Source of the DNA: Pseudothauera nasutitermitis
GTDB lineage: Bacteria > Pseudomonadota > Gammaproteobacteria > Burkholderiales > Rhodocyclaceae
NCBI RefSeq assembly: GCF_004801295.1
Contig: NZ_SSOC01000008.1
Coordinates: 62,001 to 126,000 of the forward strand
DNA: 64,000 nt
Reading direction: 5' to 3'
Position 1 is the first letter of the stretch; each line of letters starts with the position of its first letter. The notes under the pieces were generated by a model. That model was not told the origin of the DNA, did no database searches, and worked only from the letters and a program-made list of their open reading frames with translations. Made by a program: the position numbers and the translations under genes. Below are positions 25,351-39,278 of the stretch, one piece after another.

Positions 25351-25359
25351 TGCTATAAG
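25351..25359 (+). promoter_or_regulatory. Extended -10 promoter of dmpR
   Basis: TGCTATAAG fits the extended -10 pattern TGnTATAAT with one mismatch. It lies 52 bases upstream of the dmpR start codon, and no good -35 hexamer is visible. It sits downstream of the inverted repeat at 25286-25316. Confidence 0.45.
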
Positions 25360-25410
25360 CGGGAAAGAGAGCCCGTCACAGAACGGCGCCGAAGAAGGAA
25401 GGAGGAGTCC

Positions 25411-27129
<1,719 letters not shown>

Positions 27130-27194
27130 TCATCCGGGCGGGAGGCCACAGCTGCACGGCAGTGGCGGACAAGCCGGCCGCCGTCTCCGTCCGT

Positions 27195-27656
27195 TCAGCT
27201 CCGCCCCACCGGCACCCCCATCTCGTCCTTGACGTTCTCCATCACCACATAAGTGTGGGTCTGCTTCACGCAGGGCAGTTCGGAGATCTTCTCGCCCATC
27301 ACCCGGCGGTACTCGTGGATGTCGCGCGTGCGCACCTTCAGCAGGTAGTCGAAGTCGCCGGCGATCATGTGGCAGGACTGAATCTCCGGCACGCGCATGA
27401 CCGCCTCGTTGAAGCGCCGCAGATCGTGTGCGGTGGTACTCGTCAACAGCACCTGGACGATGACGATATGGCCGGCATCCACGGCCTCGGGGTTCAGGTC
27501 CGCGTGATAGCCGCGGATCACCCCGGCCTTCTCCAGCCGCCGGATGCGCTCCGCGCAGGGGGTCTTGGTCAGCCCGACGCGGCGCGACAACTCCACCAGC
27601 GACAGACGGGCGTCGGCCTGCAGTTCGGCGAGGATTCTGAAGTCGATTCTGTCCAT
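27195..27656 (-). CDS. Lrp/AsnC-family regulator, probable regulator of putA
   Basis: This 153-residue protein has a typical Lrp layout: N-terminal helix-turn-helix (residues 3-60: LSLVELSRRVGLTKTPCAER) and a C-terminal RAM ligand-binding domain (about 65-145: VIVQVLLTSTTAHDLRRF, MIAGDFDYLLKVRTRDI). It is transcribed away from putA with a 175-base AT-rich space between. This arrangement is known for PutR-type Lrp regulators, which activate proline catabolism in response to proline. Because PutA here lacks a DNA-binding domain, this protein is the best candidate for that control (inference). Confidence 0.9.
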   Translation of the reverse strand: MDRIDFRILAELQADARLSLVELSRRVGLTKTPCAERIRRLEKAGVIRGYHADLNPEAVDAGHIVIVQVLLTSTTAHDLRRFNEAVMRVPEIQSCHMIAGDFDYLLKVRTRDIHEYRRVMGEKISELPCVKQTHTYVVMENVKDEMGVPVGRS

Positions 27657-27831
27657 TGCGGCGCAGCAGGCGTTTTTCCTGCAAAAGATAGAAATGAAAG
27701 TGATTATGTCTGAATTAACCCAATTTTTGGAGCCATAAACTTTTGCTGTTCAGCCATATTTCAGCCACTCGACCTTCCGGCGCCGAGGCCTGTTCCGTGC
27801 CCGCCGGATCACCACTGATGGAGCCCTTGTC
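27657..27831. promoter_or_regulatory. Divergent control region of lrp-like gene and putA
   Basis: A strongly AT-rich patch (27675-27745) contrasts with the GC-rich genes, as expected for Lrp-family binding. I see no clear -35/-10 pair. A GGAG at 27821-27824 serves the putA GTG start. Confidence 0.45.
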
Positions 27832-30800
27832 GTGAACATGCCCGTTTCGTTCCCGGCGGCCGCCGCCGCGCTCACCGACACCCCGCGCGAAGCGCTGCGG
27901 CAAAGCATCGAGGCCGCCTGGCGCACGCCCGAACCGGAGTGCGTCCCGCCGCTGGTGAGCGCCGCACGCGTGGACGAGACCCTGGCCGCGCGCGTCGCCC
28001 AGCTCGCCCACAAGCTGGTCAGCGGGCTGCGCGCCAAGCGCGTGCGCTCTTCCGGCGTCGATGCGCTGATGAAGGAATTCTCCCTGTCCAGCCAGGAAGG
28101 CGTGGCACTGATGTGCCTGGCCGAAGCCTTGCTGCGCGTGCCCGACCGCGCCACCGCCGACCGCCTGATCCGCGACAAGCTGTCCGGTGGCGACTGGCGC
28201 GCACACATCGGCCACAGCCCCTCGCTGTTCGTCAACGCGGCCACCTGGGGCCTGCTGATCACCGGCCGCCTGGTGTCCACCAACAGCGAGGAAGGCCTGG
28301 CCAGCGCGCTCTCCCGTCTGCTGGCGCGCGGTGGCGAACCGCTGATCCGCAAGGGCATGGACCTGGCGATGCGCATGCTGGGCGAGCAGTTCGTCACCGG
28401 ACGCACCATCGACGAAGCCCTCGACCGCGGCCGCAGCGCCGAGAAGCGCGGCTACCGCTACTCCTTCGACATGCTGGGCGAAGCCGCGATGACCGCCGCC
28501 GACGCCGAGCGCTACCTCCGCTCCTACGAGGAAGCCATCCACGCCATCGGCCAGCGCGCCGCCGGGCGCGGCGTGGTGGACGGCAACGGCATCTCGGTGA
28601 AGCTCTCCGCGCTGCACCCGCGCTACGTCTGGGCGCAGCGCGAGCGCATGATGGAAGAACTGCTGCCGCGCATGAAGGCGCTCTGCCTGCTCGCCAAGCG
28701 CTACGACATCGGCCTGAACATCGACGCCGAGGAGGCCGACCGCCTCGACCTCTCCCTCGACCTGCTCGAAGCGCTCGCCCACGACCAGGACCTCGCCGGA
28801 TGGAGCGGCCTGGGCTTCGTCGTGCAGGCCTACCAGAAGCGCGCGCCCTTCGTGCTCGACTGGATCATCGAACTGGCGCGCAAGAGCGGCCGGCGCATGA
28901 TGGTCCGCCTGGTCAAGGGCGCCTACTGGGACGCCGAGATCAAGCGTGCGCAGGCCGACGGCATGAGCGGCTACCCGGTGTACACCCGCAAGGTGTACAC
29001 CGACGTGGCCTACATTGCCTGCGCCAAGAAGCTGCTGGCCGCGCGCGAGGTCATCTACCCGCAGTTCGCCACCCACAACGCGCACACGCTGTCCACCGTG
29101 TTCCATCTGGCTGGCGACGACTACCGCGAGGGCAGCTACGAGTTCCAGTGCCTGCACGGCATGGGCGAACCGCTCTACGACCAGCTCGTCGGTAATCCAG
29201 AAACCCGCCGCCTGGTGCGCATCTACGCCCCGGTCGGCAGCCACGAGACGCTGCTCGCCTACCTGGTGCGCCGCCTGCTGGAAAACGGCGCCAACTCCAG
29301 CTTCGTCAACCGCATCGTCGATGAGAGCGTCCCGGTCGAAGCGCTGATCGCCGACCCGGTCGCCGAGGCCGCCCCGCTGGCCGGCACGCCGCATCCGCGC
29401 ATTCCGCTGCCGGCCGATCTGTACGGCGCCACGCGCAGCAACTCGGCCGGCATCGACCTGGCCGCCGAGGCCGTGCGCACACGCTTCGCCGCCGCGCTCG
29501 AAGCCAGCCGAGCCGAGCCCGCCGTGGCCGGTCCGCTGATCGCCGAAGGCGCCACCGGCGGCGGCAGCCAGCGTCCGCTGCCCAACCCGGCCGATCATCG
29601 CGACGTGGTCGGCCACACCACCGAAAGCACGCCGGCCGAGGTCGAGGCCGCGCTCGGCGCGGCCACCGCCCACGCGCCCATCTGGGCCGCCGAAGCGCCG
29701 GCCGCGCGCGCCGCCTGCCTGGAGCGCGCCGCCGATCTGCTCGAACGCGACGGCGACCGCCTGATGGCACTCGCCGTGCGCGAGGCCGGCAAGACTTGGG
29801 CCAACGCGGTCGCCGAACTGCGCGAGGCGGTGGACTTCTGCCGCTACTACGCCGCCCAGGTACGCGCATTCGACAACGGCACGCACACCCCGCTCGGCCC
29901 CATCCTGTGCATCAGCCCGTGGAACTTCCCGCTGGCCATCTTCACCGGCCAGGTCGCTGCCGCGCTCGCCGCCGGCAACCCGGTGCTCGCCAAGCCGGCC
30001 GAACTGACCCCGCTGATCGCCGCCGCCGCCGTGCGCCTGTTCCACGAGGCCGGTGTGCCCGCCGCCGCGCTGCAGCTGGTGCCCGGCCGCGGCTCCGTGG
30101 TCGGCAACGCGCTGGTCGGCGACCCGCGCGTGCGCGGGGTGATGTTCACCGGCTCCACCGAAGTCGCCGCGCAGATCAACCGCACGCTCGCCGCGCGCGG
30201 CGGCAACGTGCCGCTGATCGCCGAGACCGGCGGGCAGAACGCCATGATCGTCGACTCCACCGCGCTGCCCGAGCAGGTGGTGGCCGACGTGCTGGCCTCC
30301 AGCTTCGACTCCGCCGGCCAGCGCTGCTCCGCGCTGCGCGTGCTGTGCCTCCAGGAAGACGTGGCCGACGGCATCCTGGAAATGCTCGTCGGCGCCGCGC
30401 GCGAACTGACCCTGGGCAACCCCGCCGACGTACGCCGCGACGTCGGCCCGGTGATCGATGCCAAGGCGCGCGACAGCCTGGAAGCCCACGTCACCGCCAT
30501 GCGCGCCGCCGGCTGCAAGGTCACCCGCCCGGAACTGCCGGCCGAATGCGCGCACGGCACCTACGTGCCGCCCACGCTGATCGAGATCGACAGCCTGTCG
30601 CGCCTCGGCCGCGAGCAGTTCGGCCCCATCCTGCACGTGCTGCGCTATCGCGAGCGCGATCTGGAAAAACTGGTGGAAGACATCAACGCCACCGGCTACG
30701 GCCTCACCATGGGCGTGCATACGCGCATCGACGAGACCATCGCCCGCGTGGTTTCGCGCGCCCACGTCGGCAACCTGTACGTGAATCGCAACATGATCGG

Positions 30801-31500
30801 CGCGGTGGTCGGCGTACAGCCCTTCGGCGGCGAAGGCCTGTCCGGCACCGGCCCCAAGGCCGGCGGCCCGCTCTACCTGCACCGCCTGCTCGCCCGCACG
30901 CCGGGCCCTCGCTTCGAGCGTCCGCTGGGCGACACGCCGGCCGTGCTCGACCAGTTCGCCGAATGGCTGGAACGCGACGGCCGCGCCCTGCTGGAAGGCG
31001 ACGACGTGGCCGTGCTGCGCGACCGCCTGGATGCCTACCGCGCGCGCCGCATCGACCACCTCAGGGTGAGCCTGCCCGGCCCCACCGGCGAGGACAACAG
31101 CCTCAACTTCGTGCCGCGCGGCCAGATCGCCGGGGTGGCCGGCAGCGCCGCCGCGCGCGTGCATCAACTGCTCGCCGCGCTGGCCACCGGCAACCGTCTG
31201 CTGGTCGATGACAGCGAGCCGGCCCGCCGGCTGGCCGCCGCCCTGCCCGCCGAACTGGCCAAATGGCTGGTGCTGGACACCGGCTGGCAGGATGCCGCCT
31301 TCGGCGCGCTGCTGTTCGACGGCCCCGACATGGAAGCCGACGCCTGGCGCGTGCGCCTGGCCGAACGCTCCGGCCCCATCGTCGGCCTGCTGCGGCCGGA
31401 GCCGGAATACGACCCGGCGCGCCTGGTGCATGAACGCACCATCAGCGTGAACACCGCGGCCGCCGGCGGCAACGCCAGCCTGATGGCCATGGGGGCCTGA
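27832..31500 (+). CDS. putA: Bifunctional proline dehydrogenase / L-glutamate gamma-semialdehyde dehydrogenase
   Basis: PutA oxidises proline to glutamate in two steps within one protein, passing electrons to the quinone pool through FAD and then reducing NAD+. Of 1222 residues, about 1-160 form the arm and domain-alpha region and about 180-480 the FAD barrel (GISVKLSALHPRY, IGLNIDAEEADRLDLSLDLL, MMVRLVKGAYWDAEIKRAQ). About 540-1010 form the P5C dehydrogenase (LCISPWNFPLAIFTGQ, catalytic Cys at about 832 in SAGQRCSALRVL). A C-terminal domain follows. The DNA-binding ribbon-helix-helix present at the N-terminus of E. coli PutA is missing, so this is not an autorepressor. The GTG at 27832 is better spaced from GGAG than the ATG at 27838. 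Confidence 0.96.
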   Translation: MNMPVSFPAAAAALTDTPREALRQSIEAAWRTPEPECVPPLVSAARVDETLAARVAQLAHKLVSGLRAKRVRSSGVDALMKEFSLSSQEGVALMCLAEALLRVPDRATADRLIRDKLSGGDWRAHIGHSPSLFVNAATWGLLITGRLVSTNSEEGLASALSRLLARGGEPLIRKGMDLAMRMLGEQFVTGRTIDEALDRGRSAEKRGYRYSFDMLGEAAMTAADAERYLRSYEEAIHAIGQRAAGRGVVDGNGISVKLSALHPRYVWAQRERMMEELLPRMKALCLLAKRYDIGLNIDAEEADRLDLSLDLLEALAHDQDLAGWSGLGFVVQAYQKRAPFVLDWIIELARKSGRRMMVRLVKGAYWDAEIKRAQADGMSGYPVYTRKVYTDVAYIACAKKLLAAREVIYPQFATHNAHTLSTVFHLAGDDYREGSYEFQCLHGMGEPLYDQLVGNPETRRLVRIYAPVGSHETLLAYLVRRLLENGANSSFVNRIVDESVPVEALIADPVAEAAPLAGTPHPRIPLPADLYGATRSNSAGIDLAAEAVRTRFAAALEASRAEPAVAGPLIAEGATGGGSQRPLPNPADHRDVVGHTTESTPAEVEAALGAATAHAPIWAAEAPAARAACLERAADLLERDGDRLMALAVREAGKTWANAVAELREAVDFCRYYAAQVRAFDNGTHTPLGPILCISPWNFPLAIFTGQVAAALAAGNPVLAKPAELTPLIAAAAVRLFHEAGVPAAALQLVPGRGSVVGNALVGDPRVRGVMFTGSTEVAAQINRTLAARGGNVPLIAETGGQNAMIVDSTALPEQVVADVLASSFDSAGQRCSALRVLCLQEDVADGILEMLVGAARELTLGNPADVRRDVGPVIDAKARDSLEAHVTAMRAAGCKVTRPELPAECAHGTYVPPTLIEIDSLSRLGREQFGPILHVLRYRERDLEKLVEDINATGYGLTMGVHTRIDETIARVVSRAHVGNLYVNRNMIGAVVGVQPFGGEGLSGTGPKAGGPLYLHRLLARTPGPRFERPLGDTPAVLDQFAEWLERDGRALLEGDDVAVLRDRLDAYRARRIDHLRVSLPGPTGEDNSLNFVPRGQIAGVAGSAAARVHQLLAALATGNRLLVDDSEPARRLAAALPAELAKWLVLDTGWQDAAFGALLFDGPDMEADAWRVRLAERSGPIVGLLRPEPEYDPARLVHERTISVNTAAAGGNASLMAMGA

Positions 31501-31551
31501 TTGGAGGAGGGCGTCGCGCCGGCACTGCGCCACGGCCGGCCGGAATGCGTG

Positions 31552-31584
31552 CGGACCCGGGTCCGGCGCTCCGGGTCAACCCGG
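31552..31584 (+). repeat. Palindromes after putA
   Basis: CGGACCCGGGTCCG (31552-31565) and CCGGGT-CA-ACCCGG (31571-31584) follow the putA stop by about 50 bases. Both are perfect, but no T-run follows, so their use as a terminator is uncertain. Confidence 0.4.
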
Positions 31585-31604
31585 ATGGCAATGTGTAAGA
31601 TTTC

Positions 31605-31629
31605 GTATATCGTATACTTTCGTACGAAA
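31605..31629. promoter_or_regulatory. Palindromic operator candidates before the liv-linked gntR gene
   Basis: GTATATCGTATAC (31605-31617) and the perfect palindrome TTTCGTACGAAA (31618-31629) lie side by side, about 35 bases before the regulator's ATG. GntR-family operators are often short palindromes of the TnGTnnnACnA type, and both fit loosely. Autoregulation is inferred. Confidence 0.5.
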
Positions 31630-31662
31630 CGAAAACGCAACACACGCAACAAGCGTCCATCC

Positions 31663-32361
31663 ATGCCCTCCGCGCTCGACCGCCTCGCGCCCACCCGCGC
31701 GCGGGTTTCCTCGACTTCCGACCAGATCGCCGACGCCCTGCGCCGCGCGATCGCCGACGGCCTGCTGCCGGCCGGCGCAATGCTGCGCCAGGACGACATC
31801 GCCGCGCGCTTCGAGGTCAGCAAGATTCCCGTGCGCGAGGCGCTGAAGCGCCTGGAGGCCGAAGGTCTGGTGCGCTTCAACCCGCATCGCGGCGCGGTGG
31901 TCGCCTCGCTGTCCGCCGCCGCGCTGGCCGAATACCTGGAAATCCGCGCCCTGCTGGAAGGCCACGCCGCCGCGCTGGCCGCGCCGCGCATCACCGACGA
32001 ACAACTGGCCGAGGCGCGCGCCCGGCTCGACGATTTCGCCTGCGCCACCGAACCCGCCCGGCGCGGCGCGCTCAACTGGGCCTTCCACGCCGCGCTCTAC
32101 CAGGCCGCCGAGCGCCCGTTGCTGGTCGAGGAAATCCGCGCCCTGCACCACAAGGTGGAGCGCTACGTGGCCGCCGCCGTGGAGCGCCACGCCGATACCG
32201 AAATGCCCAAGACCCGGGGGGAGCACGAGGCCATTCTGGCCGCCTTCACCCGCCGGGACGCCGACGCCGCGGCATGCCTGACCCGCGCCCATGTGCGCGG
32301 GGCGGGAGCGTCACTCCTTCCGTCCACGCAAGACCAAAGCCACCAAGGAGATACTCGATGA
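31663..32361 (+). CDS. GntR-family (FCD) regulator linked to putA and liv genes
   Basis: From the ATG at 31663 the protein has 232 residues (MPSALDRLAPTRARVSSTSD). The winged helix-turn-helix is at residues 18-85 (IADALRRAIADGLLPAGAML, SKIPVREALKRLEAEGLV) and the FCD effector domain at 90-220 (EYLEIRALLEGHAAALAAPR, NWAFHAALYQAAERPLLVEE). An upstream in-frame extension passes through the operator-like palindromes and is rejected. The stop overlaps the livJ start as ATGA, so the regulator and transporter are co-translated; control of the downstream liv operon is likely. The effector is unknown, probably an amino or keto acid. Confidence 0.88.
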   Translation: MPSALDRLAPTRARVSSTSDQIADALRRAIADGLLPAGAMLRQDDIAARFEVSKIPVREALKRLEAEGLVRFNPHRGAVVASLSAAALAEYLEIRALLEGHAAALAAPRITDEQLAEARARLDDFACATEPARRGALNWAFHAALYQAAERPLLVEEIRALHHKVERYVAAAVERHADTEMPKTRGEHEAILAAFTRRDADAAACLTRAHVRGAGASLLPSTQDQSHQGDTR

Positions 32362-33452
32362 AAAAAACCCTGCTTGCCACTGCCTGCCTCGCGCTCGGCG
32401 TCTACTCCCAGGCTACCCTGGCCGACCTGTCGGTGGCCATCGCCGGTCCGATGACCGGCCAGTACGCATCCGCCGGTGACCAGATCCGCCGCGGCGCGGA
32501 CATGGCGATCGCCGACATCAACGCGCGCGGCGGTGTGCTGGGCGAGAAGCTGAAGCTGGAAGTCGGCGACGACGCCTGCGATCCGAAGCAGGCCGTGTCG
32601 GTGGCCAACACCATGGTCAACCGCAACATCGTCTTCATGCACGGCCACTGGTGCTCCAGCTCGACCATCCCGGCTTCCGACGTGTACAACGAAGCCGACA
32701 TCCTGATGGCCACCGTGTCCACCAACCCGCAGGTCACCGAGCGCGGGCTGCAGAACATCTTCCGCATCATGGGCCGCGACGACCAGCAGGGCATGGTGGC
32801 CGGCGGCTACATCGCCGACACCTTCAAGGGCAAGAAGGTCGCCGTGGTGGACGACAAGAGCGCCTACGGCAAGGGCCTGGCCGACGAGACCGCCAAGGCC
32901 ATGGAAGCCAACGGCCTGAAGCCCGCGCTGCGCGAGGCGATCACCGCCGGCGAGAAGGACTATTCCGGCCTGGTCACCAAGATGAAGCAGGCCGGCGTGG
33001 AAGCGATGGCCTATGGCGGCTACCACACCGAAGTGGCGCTGATCCTGCGCCAGGCCCAGCAGGCCGGCCTGAACCTGACTGTGATCGGCGGCGACACCAT
33101 GACCAACTCCGAACTGGTCACCGCCGCCGGCCCGGCCGCCGACAACGTGCTGTTCACCTTCTCGCCGGATCCGCGCAAGAACCCGGATGCCGCCCCGGTG
33201 GTCGAGAAGTTCCGCGCCGCCAAGGTCGAGCCGGAAGGCTACGTGCTGTATGCCTACGCCGCCTTCCAGCTGTTCGAGCAGGCCGCCACCAAGGCCGGCA
33301 GCACGGACTACAAGGCGCTGGAAAAGGCGGTGCGCGGCAACACCTTCAAGACCGTGATCGGCGATCTGGCCTTCGACGCCCAGGGCAACCTGGCCACGCC
33401 GGGCTTCGTGGTGTACCGCTGGCAAGGCGGCGCCTACGACTACGCCAAGTAA
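32358..33452 (+). CDS. livJ: Branched-chain amino acid ABC transporter, periplasmic binding protein
   Basis: This 364-residue protein has an N-terminal signal peptide (MKKTLLATACLALGVYSQATLA) and a type I periplasmic-binding fold of the Leu/Ile/Val family. Blocks are LSVAIAGPMTGQYASAGDQI, GGVLGEKLKLEVGDDACDP, HGHWCSSSTIPASDVYNEA and YGGYHTEVALILRQAQQAG. The first mature residues lack a lipobox cysteine, so it is soluble in the periplasm. AAGGAG in the end of the upstream gntR gene serves the ATG at 32358. Substrate is not decided by the sequence: leucine-type amino acids are most likely, but proline or aromatic compounds are possible given the neighbours. Confidence 0.93.
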   Translation: MKKTLLATACLALGVYSQATLADLSVAIAGPMTGQYASAGDQIRRGADMAIADINARGGVLGEKLKLEVGDDACDPKQAVSVANTMVNRNIVFMHGHWCSSSTIPASDVYNEADILMATVSTNPQVTERGLQNIFRIMGRDDQQGMVAGGYIADTFKGKKVAVVDDKSAYGKGLADETAKAMEANGLKPALREAITAGEKDYSGLVTKMKQAGVEAMAYGGYHTEVALILRQAQQAGLNLTVIGGDTMTNSELVTAAGPAADNVLFTFSPDPRKNPDAAPVVEKFRAAKVEPEGYVLYAYAAFQLFEQAATKAGSTDYKALEKAVRGNTFKTVIGDLAFDAQGNLATPGFVVYRWQGGAYDYAK

Positions 33453-33475
33453 GCCGCAGGCAGTCCGCTTCACCC

Positions 33476-33553
33476 ACGCCCTCCGCTCGCCGGGGGGCGT
33501 TTGTTCATACAACTCAACCGGCGCACGGCCGCCCGCTCCCCGCGGGCGGCCGT
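33476..33553 (+). repeat. Two hairpins between livJ and livH
   Basis: The first stem pairs ACGCCC (33476-33481) with GGGCGT (33495-33500), followed by TTTGTT, like a weak attenuator. The second is a perfect 12-bp stem (33525-33536 with 33542-33553) with a five-base loop, directly before the livH ribosome binding site. The layout suggests higher expression of the binding protein than of the membrane genes, as at the malE-malF junction (inference). Confidence 0.6.
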
Positions 33554-33578
33554 CGTGCGGCGCCACCAGGGAGACATC

Positions 33579-36653
<3,075 letters not shown>

Positions 36654-36657
<4 letters not shown>

Positions 36658-37373
36658 TGCTGACCATGGAAGGCGTACACGCCCACTACGGCCACATTCA
36701 CGCGCTGCGCGGCATCGACGTGGAAGTACAGGTCGGCGAGATCGTCACGCTGATCGGCGCCAACGGCGCCGGCAAATCCACGCTGATGATGAGCCTGTTC
36801 GGCAATCCCAAGGCGAGCGCCGGGCGCATCGTGTTCGACGGCGAGGACATCACCCGCCTGACCACCCACGAGATCGCCCGCCGCGGCATCGCCCTGGTAC
36901 CGGAAGGCCGGCGCATCTTCCCGCGCATGACGGTGCTGGAGAACCTGCAGCTGGGCGCGGCGCATGCCGACCCGGCCAACTACGACGCCGACATGGCGCG
37001 CGTATATGCCATGTTCCCCATCCTGCAGGAGCGCGAGAGCCAGCGCGCCGGCACGCTGTCCGGCGGCGAGCAGCAGATGCTCGCCATCGGCCGCGCGCTG
37101 ATGAGCCGGCCCAAGCTGCTGCTGCTCGACGAGCCCTCGCTGGGCCTGGCGCCGATCTACATCCGCAAGATCTTCCAGATCGTCCGCGAGCTGAACCGCG
37201 ACCACGGCATGACCATCCTGCTGGTCGAGCAGAACGCCAACCAGGCACTGCGCGTAGCCCATCGCGGCTACGTGCTGCAGCACGGCGAAATCACCCTGGC
37301 GGGCAGCGGCGCCGAACTGCTGGCCAGCCCCGAGGTGCGCGCCGCCTACCTGGAAGGCGGCGGCCACGGCTGA
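36654..37373 (+). CDS. livF: Branched-chain amino acid ABC transporter ATPase LivF
   Basis: This 239-residue partner ATPase of LivG shows Walker A GANGAGKST, the LivF box RGIALVPEGRRIFPRMTV, the intact signature TLSGGEQQMLAIGRAL, Walker B LLLLDEPSLGLAP and switch His region LVEQNANQAL. Two consecutive ATG codons (36654 and 36657) overlap the livG stop. It ends the liv operon; a stem-loop follows 20 bases after the stop. Confidence 0.95.
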
Positions 37374-37391
37374 AGCCTCGCGCGCCCGGAC

Positions 37392-37415
37392 GGCCCGCCT
37401 TAGGGCGGGTCGTTC
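37392..37415 (+). terminator. Terminator of the liv operon
   Basis: A CCCGCC-TTA-GGGCGGG stem (37394-37409) is followed by TCGTTCT, lying about 20 bases after the livF stop. The U-run is short, so termination may be partial. Confidence 0.6.
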
Positions 37416-37430
37416 TATGGCTACGCGGAA

Positions 37431-37442
37431 ATGGATATCCAT
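37431..37442. promoter_or_regulatory. Palindrome ATGGATATCCAT before metN
   Basis: A perfect 12-bp palindrome followed by CATATG/ATGCAT-like sequence lies in the 167-base gap between livF and metN, in an AT-rich patch. It is a candidate operator or promoter region. No SAM riboswitch or MetJ box pattern is visible. Confidence 0.4.
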
Positions 37443-37540
37443 ATGCATAAAACGTCGTTGCATCCGCCGGCCGAGCGGGTAGACTCGGCGCTTCTTCGCG
37501 AAACCGGCAGCCGCCGGACCGGACAAGCAAGGCAACACGC

Positions 37541-38584
37541 GTGATCGAACTACAGCAGGCAGGCAAGACGTATCGGGTGGACGGCCGGGACATTCCCGCC
37601 CTGCTGCCCACCGACCTGCGCGTCGAACGCGGCGAGATCTTCGGCCTGATCGGCCATTCCGGCGCGGGCAAGAGCACCCTGCTGCGCCTCATCAACCGGC
37701 TGGAAGAACCCACTGGCGGACGCGTGGTGGTCGACGGCGAGGACGTCACCGCGCTCGACGCCATCGGCCTGCGCGCGTTCCGCCGCCAGGTCGGCATGAT
37801 CTTCCAGCACTTCAACCTGCTGTCGTCCAAGACCGTGGCCGAGAACATCGGCCTGCCGCTGCGCTTCGCCGGCAATACCGACAAGGCCGGCATCGCCCGC
37901 CGGGTCGATGCCCTGCTCGCGCGCGTCGGCCTGGAGGCCCACGCCAGCAAGTACCCGGCGCAGCTTTCCGGCGGGCAGAAACAGCGCGTGGGCATCGCCC
38001 GCGCGCTGGCCACCGAGCCCAAGATCCTGCTGTGCGACGAGGCCACCAGCGCGCTCGACCCGCAGACCACCGGGCAGGTGCTGCAACTGCTGGCCGACAT
38101 CAACCGCGAACTGGGGCTGACCATCGTGCTGATCACCCACGAGATGGACGTGATCCGCCGCGTGTGTGACCGCGTCGCGGTGATGGACGGCGGCACCATC
38201 GTCGAGCAGGGCAACGTGGGCGACGTGTTCCTCCACCCCCGGCACGCCACCACGCGCCGCTTCGTGCTCGAAGCCGAGCAGGTCGACGAGAACGAACAGC
38301 TGGAAGACTTCGCCCACGTGGGCGGGCGCATCCTGCGCCTGACCTTCCGCGGCGAGGCCACCTACGCCCCGCTGCTGGGCCGCGTGGCGCGCGAGACCGG
38401 GGTGGATTACAGCATCCTCGCCGGGCGCATCGACCACATCAAGGACACGCCCTACGGCCAGCTCACCATCGCGCTGATCGGCGGCGACATCGAAGCCGCG
38501 CAGCGCCGCCTGGGCGAGGCCGAGGTGCATCTGGAGGTGTTGCGCGGCGAGGTGTCGCACGGGGAAGGGGGCGCGCATGGGTGA
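37541..38584 (+). CDS. metN: Methionine ABC transporter ATPase
   Basis: MetN powers uptake of D- and L-methionine. The 347-residue protein has Walker [10 protein letters not shown], a Q-loop [17 protein letters not shown], signature [15 protein letters not shown] and Walker [14 protein letters not shown]. After about residue 265 comes the NIL domain ([38 protein letters not shown]), which binds methionine and inhibits transport. The start is GTG at 37541 with AAGG upstream. The 3' end overlaps metI by eight bases. Confidence 0.95.
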   Translation: MIELQQAGKTYRVDGRDIPALLPTDLRVERGEIFGLIGHSGAGKSTLLRLINRLEEPTGGRVVVDGEDVTALDAIGLRAFRRQVGMIFQHFNLLSSKTVAENIGLPLRFAGNTDKAGIARRVDALLARVGLEAHASKYPAQLSGGQKQRVGIARALATEPKILLCDEATSALDPQTTGQVLQLLADINRELGLTIVLITHEMDVIRRVCDRVAVMDGGTIVEQGNVGDVFLHPRHATTRRFVLEAEQVDENEQLEDFAHVGGRILRLTFRGEATYAPLLGRVARETGVDYSILAGRIDHIKDTPYGQLTIALIGGDIEAAQRRLGEAEVHLEVLRGEVSHGEGGAHG

Positions 38585-39242
38585 GCTGCTCGCCAACGTC
38601 GACCCGGTGGAAATCTGGCAGGCCACCCTCGACACCCTGCTGATGCTCGGCGGCTCGCTGCTGTTCACCGTGCTGTTCGGCCTGCCGCTGGGCGTGCTGC
38701 TGTTCCTCACCGGCCCGCGCCAGATGTTCGAACGGCGCGGCCTGTACGGCCTGCTCTCGGTGCTGGTGAATGCGCTGCGCTCGCTGCCCTTCATCATCCT
38801 GCTGATCGTCATGATCCCGTTCACCGTGCTGATCACCGGCACCTCGCTGGGCGTGGCGGGCGCCATTCCGCCGCTGGTGGCCGGCGCCACGCCGTTCTTC
38901 GCCCGCCTGGTGGAAACCGCGCTGCGCGAGGTGGACCGCGGCATCATCGAGGCCAGCCAGGCCATGGGCGCCACGCCCCGGCAGATCGTCATCGACGCGC
39001 TGCTGCCGGAAGCGCGCCCGGGCATCATCGCCGCCATCACCATCACCGCGATCACCCTGGTGTCCTACACCGCGATGGCCGGCGTGGTGGGCGCCGGCGG
39101 CCTGGGCGACCTGGCCATCCGCTTCGGCTACCAACGCTTCCAGACCGACGTGATGGTGGTCACCGTGATCCTGCTGCTCGTGCTCGTGCAGATCCTGCAA
39201 TCCATCGGCGACCGGCTGGTGGTGCATTTCTCCCGCAAGTAG
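38577..39242 (+). CDS. metI: Methionine ABC transporter permease
   Basis: This 221-residue permease has five membrane helices and the EAA coupling loop ([20 protein letters not shown]). It shows the MetI blocks [40 protein letters not shown] and a C-terminal [17 protein letters not shown]. It forms a homodimer with two MetN subunits. It overlaps metN by eight bases and precedes metQ by 36. Confidence 0.95.
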   Translation: MGELLANVDPVEIWQATLDTLLMLGGSLLFTVLFGLPLGVLLFLTGPRQMFERRGLYGLLSVLVNALRSLPFIILLIVMIPFTVLITGTSLGVAGAIPPLVAGATPFFARLVETALREVDRGIIEASQAMGATPRQIVIDALLPEARPGIIAAITITAITLVSYTAMAGVVGAGGLGDLAIRFGYQRFQTDVMVVTVILLLVLVQILQSIGDRLVVHFSRK

Positions 39243-39278
39243 TTCCCCCGCAACACCACTCCACAAGAGGACAGAACC

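Noticed and set aside
27715-31533. Minus-strand open frame of 1272 codons over putA
   Set aside because: Antisense shadow of putA. The composition is His/Gln/Ala/Gly-rich without motifs.
37410-37540. SAM riboswitch upstream of metN
   Set aside because: The gap is too short for a full SAM-I aptamer, and none of its conserved stems could be found.
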